DNA of 64,000 nucleotides. It comes from an uncultured Kiritimatiellota bacterium. Its GTDB lineage: Bacteria > Verrucomicrobiota > Kiritimatiellia > RFP12 > UBA1067. Shown here piece after piece: positions 8,241-16,148 of this stretch. The notes under the pieces were generated by a model. The model saw nothing but the letters and a program-made list of their open reading frames with translations. It searched no databases and had not been told where the DNA came from. How positions within the stretch are numbered: position 1 is the stretch's first letter; the number at the start of each line of letters is the position of its first letter. The position numbers and the translations under genes are program-made. The stretch spans positions 26,231 through 90,230 of the forward strand of contig CAKUCX010000003.1 in assembly GCA_934643865.1 (NCBI GenBank), written 5' to 3'.

Positions 8241-10439
8241 ATGGTGAAGACTTCATTGGGTTTGGGTATTTTTGCGCATAGTCTTGCGGGCAGTCCGCAG
8301 AAGTCCTGGCAACCGCTGGAGGCGCACGCGGCGAACGTGGCGGAGATGGCCGCCGCGTTCGCGCGTCCCTTCGCCTCGCAGGCGTGGGCGCGGCTTCTCG
8401 GCGAGCTTCACGACCTCGGCAAGGCGCGGCGTTCCTTTCAGGCGTATCTCTCGCGCGCGAACGGCCTTGCGGATGCCGACTACGACGCCTCCGACCATTC
8501 CCATTCGGGCGCGGGGGCGTGCTGGGCCACGCGAAAGCTCGGGCCCGCCGGCCGGATTCTCGCCTATTGCGTGGCGGGGCACCACGCGGGGCTTCCCGAC
8601 TGGATCGGCGGGGAGACGCCGAACGGCGCGCTGGCCGCGCGGCTGGCCGAGGAGGCGGGCGTTCTGGACGAGCTGAACGTGAAGGCGTATGTCGCCGCGC
8701 ATGAGGCGGCGTGGCGGCTGCCCGCCCCGCCGTTCCGGTTCACGGACAAGGGCATGGGCCTCTCCCTTTGGATTCGCATGCTCTACTCGTGCCTCGTGGA
8801 TGCGGACTTTCTCGACACCGAGGCGTTCATGGACGCACGCCGCGCGGAGGGGCGCGGCTCCTATCCCGCGCTTGACGACCTCGCCGCGCCGTTCTTCGCG
8901 GAACTTGACGTGAAGCAGCGGCGCGCCCCCGCAACGGAGGTGAATCGCGTCCGTGCCGAGATCCGCGCGGCGTGCGAGCGGGCCGCCGAAGAGAGGCCGG
9001 GGCTCTTTTCGCTGACCGTGCCGACGGGCGGCGGCAAGACGCTCTCGGCGACGGCGTTCGCCTTCCGGCACGCGCGGAAGCACGGGAAGCGGCGAATCAT
9101 CTACGTGATTCCCTACACGTCGATCATCGAGCAGACGGCGGACACGCTGCGGCAGTTCCTGGGGGACGCGAACGTGCTGGAGCACCACTCGAACTTCGAC
9201 CCGGCAAGGGAAACGCAGGCCTCGCGCCTCGCGGCGGAAAACTGGGACGCGCCCGTCGTCGTGACGACGGCCGTCCAGTTCTTCGAGTCGCTCTACGCCT
9301 GCCGGTCGAGCCGGTGCCGCAAGCTGCACAACGTCGCCGAGAGCGTCGTTATTCTCGATGAGGTGCAGCTTCTGCCGACAAGGCTCCTGAAGCCGTGCGT
9401 CGAGGCGATGAAGGAGCTGGCGGAGCGTTATGGGACGACGTGCGTCCTCTCGACGGCGACCCAGCCGAACCTGCCGGGGTTGGACGGCGTGCGCGAGATC
9501 ATCCCCCCGTCGCTCGACCTTGCGGCGCGGCTCAGGCGGACGGAGATCGAACTTCCGGCGGAAGGGGCCGCCCGAACGACCTGGGCGGAAGTCGCCGACG
9601 CGCTGCGGGCCTTCCCGCAGGTGCTGTGCGTCGTCAACACGCGCAAGGACTGCCGGGACCTGTACGGCTTCATGCCGGAGGGCACGGTCCACCTTTCGGC
9701 GTCGATGTGCGGCGAGCATCGTTCGCGGACGATCGCCGCCATCAAGGCGAAGCTGGCGGACGGCGAGAGCGTCCGCGTCGTCAGCACGCAGCTGGTGGAG
9801 GCGGGCGTCGACATCGACTTCCCCGTCGTCTACCGCGCGTTCACGGGCCTCGCCTCCATCGCCCAGTCGGCGGGGCGGTGCAATCGGGAGGGGAGGCTCG
9901 GCGGCCTGGGGCGCGTTGTCGTCTTCATGCCGCCGAAGGAGAGCCCGCGCGGCGAGCTGCGCAACGGAGAATACGCGACGGCCGACGTCCTGCGCCGGGA
10001 GGATCGTCCGTCCCTTGACGCGCCGGAGATCTACCCGCTCTACTACGAGCGTCTTCAGTCGCGGGCGCACACGCTGGGCGAGGAGTTCGCAGACTGGCTC
10101 GCCCGGGACGCGAGGAGCTGCCTGTTCCAGTTCCGCGAGGCGGCCGCCGCGTTCAGGATGATCGACGAGGCGTCCGCGCCCGTGGTCGTGCGCTACGGCG
10201 GCAATGAAAAGCTGATCGAGCAGCTGCGCGTCGTCGGCCCGAAGCGGCCGATCATGCGCCGGCTGCAGCGTTACACGGTGAACGTGCCGCAGCGGACGCT
10301 GGGCGACTTGTCGCAGAAAGGATTCGTCGAGGAGATGCACCCCGGCGTACATGTCCAAACGTTGGACTCGCTGTATTCGGAGGCCTTTGGACTGGACATC
10401 TTTCGGGAGGCGCTGAAAGGCGAAGAGACGATTTTGTAG
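8241..10439 (+). CDS. cas3: Cas3 nuclease-helicase, subtype I-C
   Basis: 732 residues from the ATG at 8241, where the product begins MVKTSLGLGIFAHSL; family members start just before this 'aHs' strand. The N-terminal HD nuclease has H13, H29, the HD pair H57-D58 (GELHDLGK) and downstream histidines (DHSHSGA, GHHAGL). The SF2 helicase part has Walker A in TVPTGGGKTLSATAF, DEVQ box ILDEVQLLP, STATQP and motif VI QSAGRCNREGR. Cas3 is recruited by Cascade bound to target DNA and then unwinds and degrades it. This is the first gene of the operon. The 30-nt gap to cas5c carries a Shine-Dalgarno for cas5c. Confidence 0.95.
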   Translation: MVKTSLGLGIFAHSLAGSPQKSWQPLEAHAANVAEMAAAFARPFASQAWARLLGELHDLGKARRSFQAYLSRANGLADADYDASDHSHSGAGACWATRKLGPAGRILAYCVAGHHAGLPDWIGGETPNGALAARLAEEAGVLDELNVKAYVAAHEAAWRLPAPPFRFTDKGMGLSLWIRMLYSCLVDADFLDTEAFMDARRAEGRGSYPALDDLAAPFFAELDVKQRRAPATEVNRVRAEIRAACERAAEERPGLFSLTVPTGGGKTLSATAFAFRHARKHGKRRIIYVIPYTSIIEQTADTLRQFLGDANVLEHHSNFDPARETQASRLAAENWDAPVVVTTAVQFFESLYACRSSRCRKLHNVAESVVILDEVQLLPTRLLKPCVEAMKELAERYGTTCVLSTATQPNLPGLDGVREIIPPSLDLAARLRRTEIELPAEGAARTTWAEVADALRAFPQVLCVVNTRKDCRDLYGFMPEGTVHLSASMCGEHRSRTIAAIKAKLADGESVRVVSTQLVEAGVDIDFPVVYRAFTGLASIAQSAGRCNREGRLGGLGRVVVFMPPKESPRGELRNGEYATADVLRREDRPSLDAPEIYPLYYERLQSRAHTLGEEFADWLARDARSCLFQFREAAAAFRMIDEASAPVVVRYGGNEKLIEQLRVVGPKRPIMRRLQRYTVNVPQRTLGDLSQKGFVEEMHPGVHVQTLDSLYSEAFGLDIFREALKGEETIL

Positions 10440-10469
10440 ATTGTAGATTGTCGGCTAAAGAAAGGAAGG

Positions 10470-11195
10470 ATGCAAGTGAAAGGCTTTTGTCTGGACGTTT
10501 CGGGCGACTTCGCCTGCTTTACAAGGCCGGAGATGAAGGTCGAGCGCGTGAGCTACGACGTCATCACGCCCTCCGCCGCGCGCGGCGTGTTTTCGGCCAT
10601 TTTCTGGAAGCCGGCCATCTCCTGGCGCATCACCAGGATCGAGGTGATGAACCCGATTCGCTGGACGAGCGTCCGGCGCAACGAGGTGAGCGCCGTCGCG
10701 AACACGAAGAGCGGCGGCATCCTGGTCGAAGAGGCGCGGCAGCAGCGGGCGGGGCTTCTGCTGCGCGACGTGCGCTACCGCCTCCATGCCGAGTTCGACT
10801 TCATCCCGCCGGAGAGGCGCGCGAAAGCGCGCAACCCCGCGCCCGGATGGCTGACGGAGGCGGAGGAGGACGAGCTCTACCGCGCGTCCGAGGCACGCCC
10901 CGACGAGAAGGAGGCGAAGTACGCCGCGATGTTCGACCGCCGCGCCTCGAAGGGGCAGTATTTCATGCACCCGTATCTCGGCTGCCGCGAATTCTCCTGC
11001 CGGGAGATTCGCCTCGTCAGGAACCCGGAGCTTGAGCCCGACAGGCCGATTACGGAGACGCGCGACCTCGGGTTCATGCTCTTCGACATGGACTATGCCG
11101 ACCCGACGGACGTCAAGCCGATGTTCTTCCGTCCGCAGCTGGTGAACGGCGTCATTGAAGTTCCCCACCCCAACTCGCAGGAGGTGTTCAGATGA
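10470..11195 (+). CDS. cas5c: Cas5c (Cas5d), crRNA-processing subunit of type I-C Cascade
   Basis: 241 residues, preceded by the Shine-Dalgarno AAAGGAAGG. The RAMP fold is shown by the N-terminal strand VKGFCLDVSGDFACFTRPEM, then YDVITPSAARGVFSAIFWKP, and the late SKGQYFMHPYLGCREFSC block typical of Cas5d. In subtype I-C this protein replaces Cas6: it cuts the pre-crRNA inside each repeat and stays bound to the 5' handle. The handle from this array should be the last 11 nt of the repeat, consistent with the TGAATTGAAAC end. The stop overlaps the cas8c start (ATGA). I did not assign the catalytic residues individually. Confidence 0.94.
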   Translation: MQVKGFCLDVSGDFACFTRPEMKVERVSYDVITPSAARGVFSAIFWKPAISWRITRIEVMNPIRWTSVRRNEVSAVANTKSGGILVEEARQQRAGLLLRDVRYRLHAEFDFIPPERRAKARNPAPGWLTEAEEDELYRASEARPDEKEAKYAAMFDRRASKGQYFMHPYLGCREFSCREIRLVRNPELEPDRPITETRDLGFMLFDMDYADPTDVKPMFFRPQLVNGVIEVPHPNSQEVFR

Positions 11196-12931
11196 TTCTC
11201 CAGGCGCTGAAGGACTATTACGATCGCAAGGCCGCCGATCCCGAGTCGGGCATCGCGCCGCTGGGATGGGAACGGAAAGAGATTCCCTATCTGATCGTCC
11301 TGGATCGGACGGGTAGGCTCGTGGCCGTCGAAGACACGCAGGAGAAGGTCGGCAGGAAGCTGCGCGCACGCACGTTCTCGGTTCCGCAGTCCGTGAAGCG
11401 GACGGTTGGGATCGAGCCCTATTTTCTTTGGGACAATGTAGAGTACGTCGCGGGGATCGTCTGCAAGGAGGGAGGAAGCCCAGCGCGTGTCGCCAGGCAG
11501 CATGACGCATTTGTGGCGCGGCTCAAACCCTTCGCGGCCATTGCCGAGATCGGCGCGGTTCTTCGCTTTCTCGCATCGGACGACGTCCCCTCGCAGCTGG
11601 AGGCGTTCGACGCCTGGAAAGAGGCGAAGCAGAGCTGCGCGTTTGTGGCGTTCAAGTTTGTCGGCGAGGACGGGACAATCTTCGACGCGCCTGCCGTGAA
11701 GGAGGTCGTCTGCGGTCTCTCGTCCGCGTCCAAGGAGGGTGCCGTGGGCGTTGATCTCGTGAGCGGCGCTCGAGACGTGATCGCGCTTCTGCATCCGGCC
11801 CTGAAGGGCATCCCCGGCGCAAACACCACGGGTGCCAACATCGTGTCGTTCAACTTCCCGGCGGCGACGTCGTTTGGCAAGTCGCAGGGTGGCAATTCGC
11901 CGGTCGGCGTACGCTCGGCATTTGAATATACAACGGCGCTCAACACCCTGCTGTCAAAGGATTCGAAGCAGAAGATGATGGTGGGTGACGCCACGGTCGT
12001 TTTCTGGGCGGAGAAGGACAACCCGTTTGAGACGGCGTTGGCCGACTTCTTTGCCGAACCGCCGAAAGATAACCCTGATCGGTTGGTGGGGAGCGTCTCC
12101 GCCCTTTTCAGGTCGCCGCAAACAGGAACGGGCGTGTACGCGGAGGATGAAACGACATTCTATGTCCTCGGACTGTCGCCGAACGCGGCTCGCATCGCCA
12201 TCCGCTTTTGGCACGTCGGCACGGTCGCGGAGATGGCAGGACGGTTCCGCGCCTATTTTGACGACCTTCTGATTGCGCACGGACCGGAGGACAGGGATCA
12301 CCTATCGCTCAGGCGGCTCTTGGTGTCAACCGCCGTTCAAGGCGAGTCGGAGAACATCGCGCCGAATCTCGCGGGAAACGTCATGCGGAGCATCCTGGAA
12401 GGGCTGCCGTTCCCCGAGACGCTGCTGTCGGCCGTCTTGACGCGCATCAAGGCCGAGCACGAGGTCTCCTATCCGCGCGCGAAATTGGTCAAAGGCTGTC
12501 TCAACCGCAAATGGCGTTTTAACAACCCTCAAAACGAAAGGAAACTGACCGTGAGTCTGGACAAGGAAAACGTTAACGTCGGCTATCGTCTCGGCCGCCT
12601 GTTCGCCGTTCTCGAACGGATACAGAAGGCGGCCAATCCCAAAATCAACGCGACGATCAAGGACCGCTTCTACGCTTCGGCCTCTTCGACACCGACGTCC
12701 GTGTTCGGCAATTTGATGCGGCTCGCCAGTCATCATCTGTCGAAGCTCGGCAAGGAGAAGCCTGGATATGCCGTCAATTTGGAGAAACTGATGCAGGAGG
12801 TCATCGCGGGAATCGCCCGCTTCCCGGCGCATCTTTCGCTGGATGACCAGGGACAGTTCGCCATCGGCTACTATCACCAGCGGCAGGATCCCCAAAAGAA
12901 GGATACCGAGGAACAACCAGTCAACAAGTAA
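11192..12931 (+). CDS. cas8c: Cas8c (Csd1), large subunit of type I-C Cascade
   Basis: 579 residues. The N-terminus MILQALKDYYDRKAAD followed by LGWERKEIPYLIVLD is characteristic of Csd1. The family sequences FLWDNVEYVAGI, SFNFPAATSFGKSQGGNSPVG (in part), FWAEKD, FYVLGLSPNAARIAIRFWH and NVGYRLGRLFAVLERIQ are all present. Cas8c recognises the PAM and holds the non-target strand. The start overlaps cas5c (ATGA), and cas7c starts 15 bp after the stop. The C-terminal 126 residues probably double as a separate protein, Cas11c, made from an internal start at 12551. Confidence 0.95.
   Translation: MILQALKDYYDRKAADPESGIAPLGWERKEIPYLIVLDRTGRLVAVEDTQEKVGRKLRARTFSVPQSVKRTVGIEPYFLWDNVEYVAGIVCKEGGSPARVARQHDAFVARLKPFAAIAEIGAVLRFLASDDVPSQLEAFDAWKEAKQSCAFVAFKFVGEDGTIFDAPAVKEVVCGLSSASKEGAVGVDLVSGARDVIALLHPALKGIPGANTTGANIVSFNFPAATSFGKSQGGNSPVGVRSAFEYTTALNTLLSKDSKQKMMVGDATVVFWAEKDNPFETALADFFAEPPKDNPDRLVGSVSALFRSPQTGTGVYAEDETTFYVLGLSPNAARIAIRFWHVGTVAEMAGRFRAYFDDLLIAHGPEDRDHLSLRRLLVSTAVQGESENIAPNLAGNVMRSILEGLPFPETLLSAVLTRIKAEHEVSYPRAKLVKGCLNRKWRFNNPQNERKLTVSLDKENVNVGYRLGRLFAVLERIQKAANPKINATIKDRFYASASSTPTSVFGNLMRLASHHLSKLGKEKPGYAVNLEKLMQEVIAGIARFPAHLSLDDQGQFAIGYYHQRQDPQKKDTEEQPVNK
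12551..12931 (+). CDS. cas11c: Predicted Cas11c small subunit from an internal start within cas8c
   Basis: In type I-C systems the small subunit Cas11c is known to be translated from an internal site in cas8c. In the expected place there is a Shine-Dalgarno AAAGGA (12537-12542), then 8 nt, then an in-frame GTG at 12551. It would give a 126-residue, mainly helical protein starting MSLDKENVNVGYRLGRLFAV and ending with the Cas8c C-terminus. The size (about 14 kDa) matches known Cas11c. Several copies would line the belly of Cascade. The site is visible; its use is inferred from the family. Confidence 0.7.
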   Translation: MSLDKENVNVGYRLGRLFAVLERIQKAANPKINATIKDRFYASASSTPTSVFGNLMRLASHHLSKLGKEKPGYAVNLEKLMQEVIAGIARFPAHLSLDDQGQFAIGYYHQRQDPQKKDTEEQPVNK

Positions 12932-12946
12932 AAGGAAACCACAGCC

Positions 12947-13855
12947 ATGAGTGAACTCAAGAATCGTTACGACTTCATGCTCGTCTTTGACGTCAAGGAC
13001 GGCAATCCGAACGGGGACCCCGACGCGGGCAATTTGCCGCGCGTGGACGCCGAGACGGGGCAGGGCCTCGTCACCGACGTCTGCCTCAAGCGCAAGGTCC
13101 GAAACTACATCCAGCTGACGAAGGGGGCGGAGGCGGGATATGACATCTTCGTGAAGGAGAAGGCCATTCTCAACAACGAGATTGGAGCGGCCTACGAGAA
13201 GCTCGGTGTTGACTTGGCGAAGCCGCCCGCCGATGCGGCGGACGGGAAGAAGCGCAACAAGGAGGGCCAGGGGCAGGGCGGCGAGATCGCGCGCGCGCGC
13301 CAGCAGATGTGCCGGGACTATTTTGACATCCGCACCTTTGGCGCGGTCATGTCGACGGGCGCGAACGCGGGGCAGGTCCGCGGCCCCGTCCAGCTCACGT
13401 TCGCGCGTTCGGTCGATCCGGTCGTCACGCTGGAGCATTCCATCACGCGCATGGCCGTCACGAAGAAGGACGAAGCTGAGGAGCAGGGCGGCGACAACCG
13501 CACGATGGGCCGCAAGAACACGGTCTCGTATGGATTGTATGTGGCCTACGGGTTCGTCTCGCCGGCATTGGCGGCTCAGACGGGGTTCTCGGATGCAGAC
13601 CTGGAAGCGTTCTGGGAGGCGCTGGTCGGCATGTTCGACCAGGACCATTCCGCCGCGCGCGGCCTGATGGCGACCGAGAAGCTCATCGTATTCAAGCACG
13701 AGACGGCGCTGGGCAACGCACCCTCGCACAAGCTCTTCGACTTGGTGAAGATCGCGCGAAAAGGCGAGGTCGCCGTGCCGCGCAGCTTCAAGGACTACGA
13801 GGTTGCAATCGACCGTGCTTCGCTCCCGGCGGGCGTCGAGCTGATTGAGATGTAA
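12947..13855 (+). CDS. cas7c: Cas7c (Csd2), backbone subunit of type I-C Cascade
   Basis: 302 residues, preceded by AAAAGGAAA at good spacing. It has the typical opening NRYDFMLVFDVKDGNPNGDP, then RVDAETGQGLVTDVCLKRKV, then FDIRTFGAVMS and QVRGPVQLTFARSVDPV. All are conserved in the Csd2/Csh2 RAMP family. Multiple copies coat the spacer part of the crRNA. It lies between cas8c and cas4, with 15-bp gaps on each side. Confidence 0.96.
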   Translation: MSELKNRYDFMLVFDVKDGNPNGDPDAGNLPRVDAETGQGLVTDVCLKRKVRNYIQLTKGAEAGYDIFVKEKAILNNEIGAAYEKLGVDLAKPPADAADGKKRNKEGQGQGGEIARARQQMCRDYFDIRTFGAVMSTGANAGQVRGPVQLTFARSVDPVVTLEHSITRMAVTKKDEAEEQGGDNRTMGRKNTVSYGLYVAYGFVSPALAAQTGFSDADLEAFWEALVGMFDQDHSAARGLMATEKLIVFKHETALGNAPSHKLFDLVKIARKGEVAVPRSFKDYEVAIDRASLPAGVELIEM

Positions 13856-13870
13856 GCGGCATGTCCGTCC

Positions 13871-14539
13871 ATGTGTTCAGATGAGGATTTGATGCCGCTC
13901 TCCGCCCTGCAGCACGCCGTGTTCTGCAGGCGGCAGTGCGCGCTCATCCACATGGAGGGCGTCTGGACCGAGAACGCGCTCACGGCGGCGGGGCGCGTCC
14001 TGCACGAGCGGGTCGACCGCCGCGAGCACGAGACGCGGCGCGACGTGCGCCTGGCGACGGCGCTTCGTCTCGTCTCGCGCCGGCTGGGCGTCACGGGCGT
14101 CGCCGACAGGGTGGAGTTCCGCCGCGTCGGCGACGACGACCCGGCGGGCGCGGCCCTGCCGAATGCGCCGGGGCGCTGGGCACCGTTCCCCGTGGAGTAC
14201 AAGCGCGGCCGGCCGAAGTTGCATCGCGCCGACGAGGTTCAGCTCTGTGCGCAGGCGATGTGCCTGGAGGAGATGTTGGAGGTGGCGATCCCCGCCGGGG
14301 CGATCTTCTACGGCGAGACGCGGCGGCGGCTGGACGTCGCCTTTGACGCGGCGCTGCGCGCCCTGACCGAGCGGACGGCGGCTGACGTGCGCCAGCTGCT
14401 CGCCGCCGGTGTCGTGCCGCCGGCCGAGCATGGGAAATGGTGCGAATCCTGTTCGCTCGCGGACGACTGCCGGCCGCGGTCGCAGGGACGCTCCGCGCGG
14501 GCATGGCTGGCCCGGCGGCTGGAGGAGATTGAGGCATGA
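13871..14539 (+). CDS. cas4: Cas4 exonuclease of the adaptation module
   Basis: 222 residues. The 4Fe-4S ligands are most likely C19 or C23 (AVFCRRQCAL) with the C-terminal cluster C191, C194 and C200 (KWCESCSLADDC). RecB-type nuclease residues are H45 (GRVLHERVD), D79 (GVADRVEF), E109 and K111 (PVEYKRG) and Q124 (DEVQLCAQ). Cas4 trims prespacers and helps select PAM-proximal ends before Cas1-Cas2 integration. The start ATG at 13871 has no clear Shine-Dalgarno, but it gives the family N-terminus ...LMPLSALQHAVFC. The stop overlaps the cas1 start. Confidence 0.94.
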   Translation: MCSDEDLMPLSALQHAVFCRRQCALIHMEGVWTENALTAAGRVLHERVDRREHETRRDVRLATALRLVSRRLGVTGVADRVEFRRVGDDDPAGAALPNAPGRWAPFPVEYKRGRPKLHRADEVQLCAQAMCLEEMLEVAIPAGAIFYGETRRRLDVAFDAALRALTERTAADVRQLLAAGVVPPAEHGKWCESCSLADDCRPRSQGRSARAWLARRLEEIEA

Positions 14540-15558
14540 GGAAGCTCCTGAACACGCTTTACGTCACCACGCAGGGCGTCTATCTCCACCGCGAGGGCGA
14601 GACGGTCGTCGCCGAACGCGAGCAGAAGACCGTGATGCGGCTTCCAATCCACACGCTGCAGGGACTTGTCTGCTTTGGAAACGTTCTCGTAAGTCCGTTC
14701 CTTTTGGGGCTCTGCGCGGAACGTGGCGTCAACGTCAGCTTCCTGACCGAGAACGGCCGCCCCTTGGCGCGGATTGAAGGCGGCAGGAGCGGAAACGTAC
14801 TTCTGCGCGTCGCGCAGCTGAAGGCGGCGGACGATCCGGCGAAATGCGCGGAGATCGCGCGCAGCATGGTCATCGGCAAGGTCTTGAACGCGCGGACGGT
14901 CCTGCAGCGGCGGCTGCGCGACCACGGCGCGGATGCGGCGTGCGCGGCGGCGGTGACGCGCCTTGCGAATGTCGTGCAGCGTCTTCGCTTTGAGCATACG
15001 ATGGATGAAATACGGGGGCTGGAAGGAGAGGCGGCTGCCGACTATTTCGATGCCTTCAATGCGCTCGTGGTGGCGCAAGAGGGCGATTTCAGGATGGACG
15101 GACGTACGCGCCGTCCGCCGCGCGATCCGATGAACGCGCTTTTGTCGTTCCTGTACGTCTTGCTGGCGCACGACTGCGAGGGGGCCGTGAAAAGCGTTGG
15201 ACTGGACGCGCAGGTCGGTTTTCTCCATGCGCTCAGACCGGGCCGCGCGAGCCTGGCGCTCGACGTGATGGAGGAGTTTCGCGCGTTCTTCGCGGATCGC
15301 GTCGCCCTTTCGCTCGTCAATCGCGGGCAGGTTCGGCGGAAGGACTTCGTCTTTTCGGAGTCGGGTGCGGTGGAGATGACGGAGTCGGCGCGGAAGGCGG
15401 TTCTTGTCGAGTGGCAGAATCGGAAGCGGGAGGAGGCGGCGCATCCGTTTCTGGGCGAGAAGATGGCGCTTGGTCTCTTCCCGTTCGTGCAGGCCCAGCT
15501 GCTGGCGCGACGCCTACGCGGCGACCTCGACGCCTATCCGCCGTTCATCGCGAAGTGA
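14536..15558 (+). CDS. cas1: Cas1 integrase, type I-C
   Basis: 340 residues, overlapping cas4 by 4 bp (ATGA). N-terminal beta domain: LNTLYVTTQGVYLHREGE. In the catalytic helical domain, E163 (RGLEGEAAADYF), H231 (QVGFLHALRPGR) and D243 with E246 (SLALDVMEEFR) are the expected metal ligands. Cas1 with Cas2 inserts new spacers at the leader-proximal repeat. With the cognate Cas4 and Cas2 next to it and an 88-repeat array downstream, the adaptation module looks complete. Confidence 0.96.
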   Translation: MRKLLNTLYVTTQGVYLHREGETVVAEREQKTVMRLPIHTLQGLVCFGNVLVSPFLLGLCAERGVNVSFLTENGRPLARIEGGRSGNVLLRVAQLKAADDPAKCAEIARSMVIGKVLNARTVLQRRLRDHGADAACAAAVTRLANVVQRLRFEHTMDEIRGLEGEAAADYFDAFNALVVAQEGDFRMDGRTRRPPRDPMNALLSFLYVLLAHDCEGAVKSVGLDAQVGFLHALRPGRASLALDVMEEFRAFFADRVALSLVNRGQVRRKDFVFSESGAVEMTESARKAVLVEWQNRKREEAAHPFLGEKMALGLFPFVQAQLLARRLRGDLDAYPPFIAK

Positions 15559-15571
15559 GGGGATGTGACAC

Positions 15572-15862
15572 ATGATGGTGCTGGTGAGCTACGATGTTTC
15601 GACCGTCAATCCTTCGGGACGCCGGCGGCTGCGGCGAATCGCGAAACGATGCATGGACTACGGCATCCGTGTCCAGAACTCGGTCTTTGAGTGCAATGTC
15701 GACCCCGCGCAGTGGACGGCGCTGAAGGCCGGGCTGGAGGCGATCTGCGACGGGGAAACGGACAGTCTGCGCTACTACTACCTGGGTCGGGACTACCAGC
15801 GTCGCATTGAACATTATGGCGCGAAGCCGGCGATTGACGTGGAAGAGCCGCTTGTCCTGTGA
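15572..15862 (+). CDS. cas2: Cas2 adaptation protein
   Basis: 96 residues. It starts MMVLVSYDVSTVN with the conserved Asp8 and continues with RRLRRIAKRCMDYGIRVQNS and SVFECNVDPAQWTALK, the typical ferredoxin-fold Cas2. Cas2 dimers bridge two Cas1 dimers during spacer integration. It is the last gene of the operon; the CRISPR leader follows directly. Confidence 0.96.
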   Translation: MMVLVSYDVSTVNPSGRRRLRRIAKRCMDYGIRVQNSVFECNVDPAQWTALKAGLEAICDGETDSLRYYYLGRDYQRRIEHYGAKPAIDVEEPLVL

Positions 15863-16148
15863 AGGACGCTCCGCGAACGTCAAGCCCACGGACGTTCTGC
15901 GGGAGGTTCGCGGAAAGGATTTTCCGGGGGACGAAGCGTACGTGGATATCGCTCATTGACAATTGAATAGACCGTTGTTTGTGCAAAAATGCATCGATAC
16001 CTCTGTCTGCGCGTGTTTGGCTGTCTGTTGACAAGGAAGAAGAATGAGCAAAAGGGCCTTCGGCTTAAGCGCATGGATGCCTCGCCGTGTCTCGGTTCGC
16101 GAAAAGCGCCCAATTCAGGCAACAGGAAAAGATGCTATAATACCTACC
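15863..16148 (+). promoter_or_regulatory. CRISPR leader
   Basis: 286 bp between cas2 and the first repeat, with lower G+C than its surroundings in the middle (15955-16060) and no gene-like frame of merit. It ends with an extended -10 (TGCTATAAT) immediately before repeat 1. Its position next to intact repeat variant 1, with the only degenerate repeat at the far end, fixes the array orientation as left to right. Confidence 0.8.
16136..16141 (+). promoter_or_regulatory. Probable pre-crRNA promoter, -10 element
   Basis: TGCTATAAT (TGC + TATAAT) lies 7 nt before the first repeat (starts at 16149). A start site about 7 nt downstream would fall at the first base of repeat 1. The sequence 17 nt upstream (ATTCAG, 16113-16118) is a poor -35, as is common for extended -10 promoters. 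Confidence 0.6.

Noticed and set aside
15955..16060. Possible small gene or anti-CRISPR-like frame in the leader (62 codons at 15989-16177)
   Set aside because: It runs into the first repeat and has no ribosome-binding site; the region is better explained as leader.
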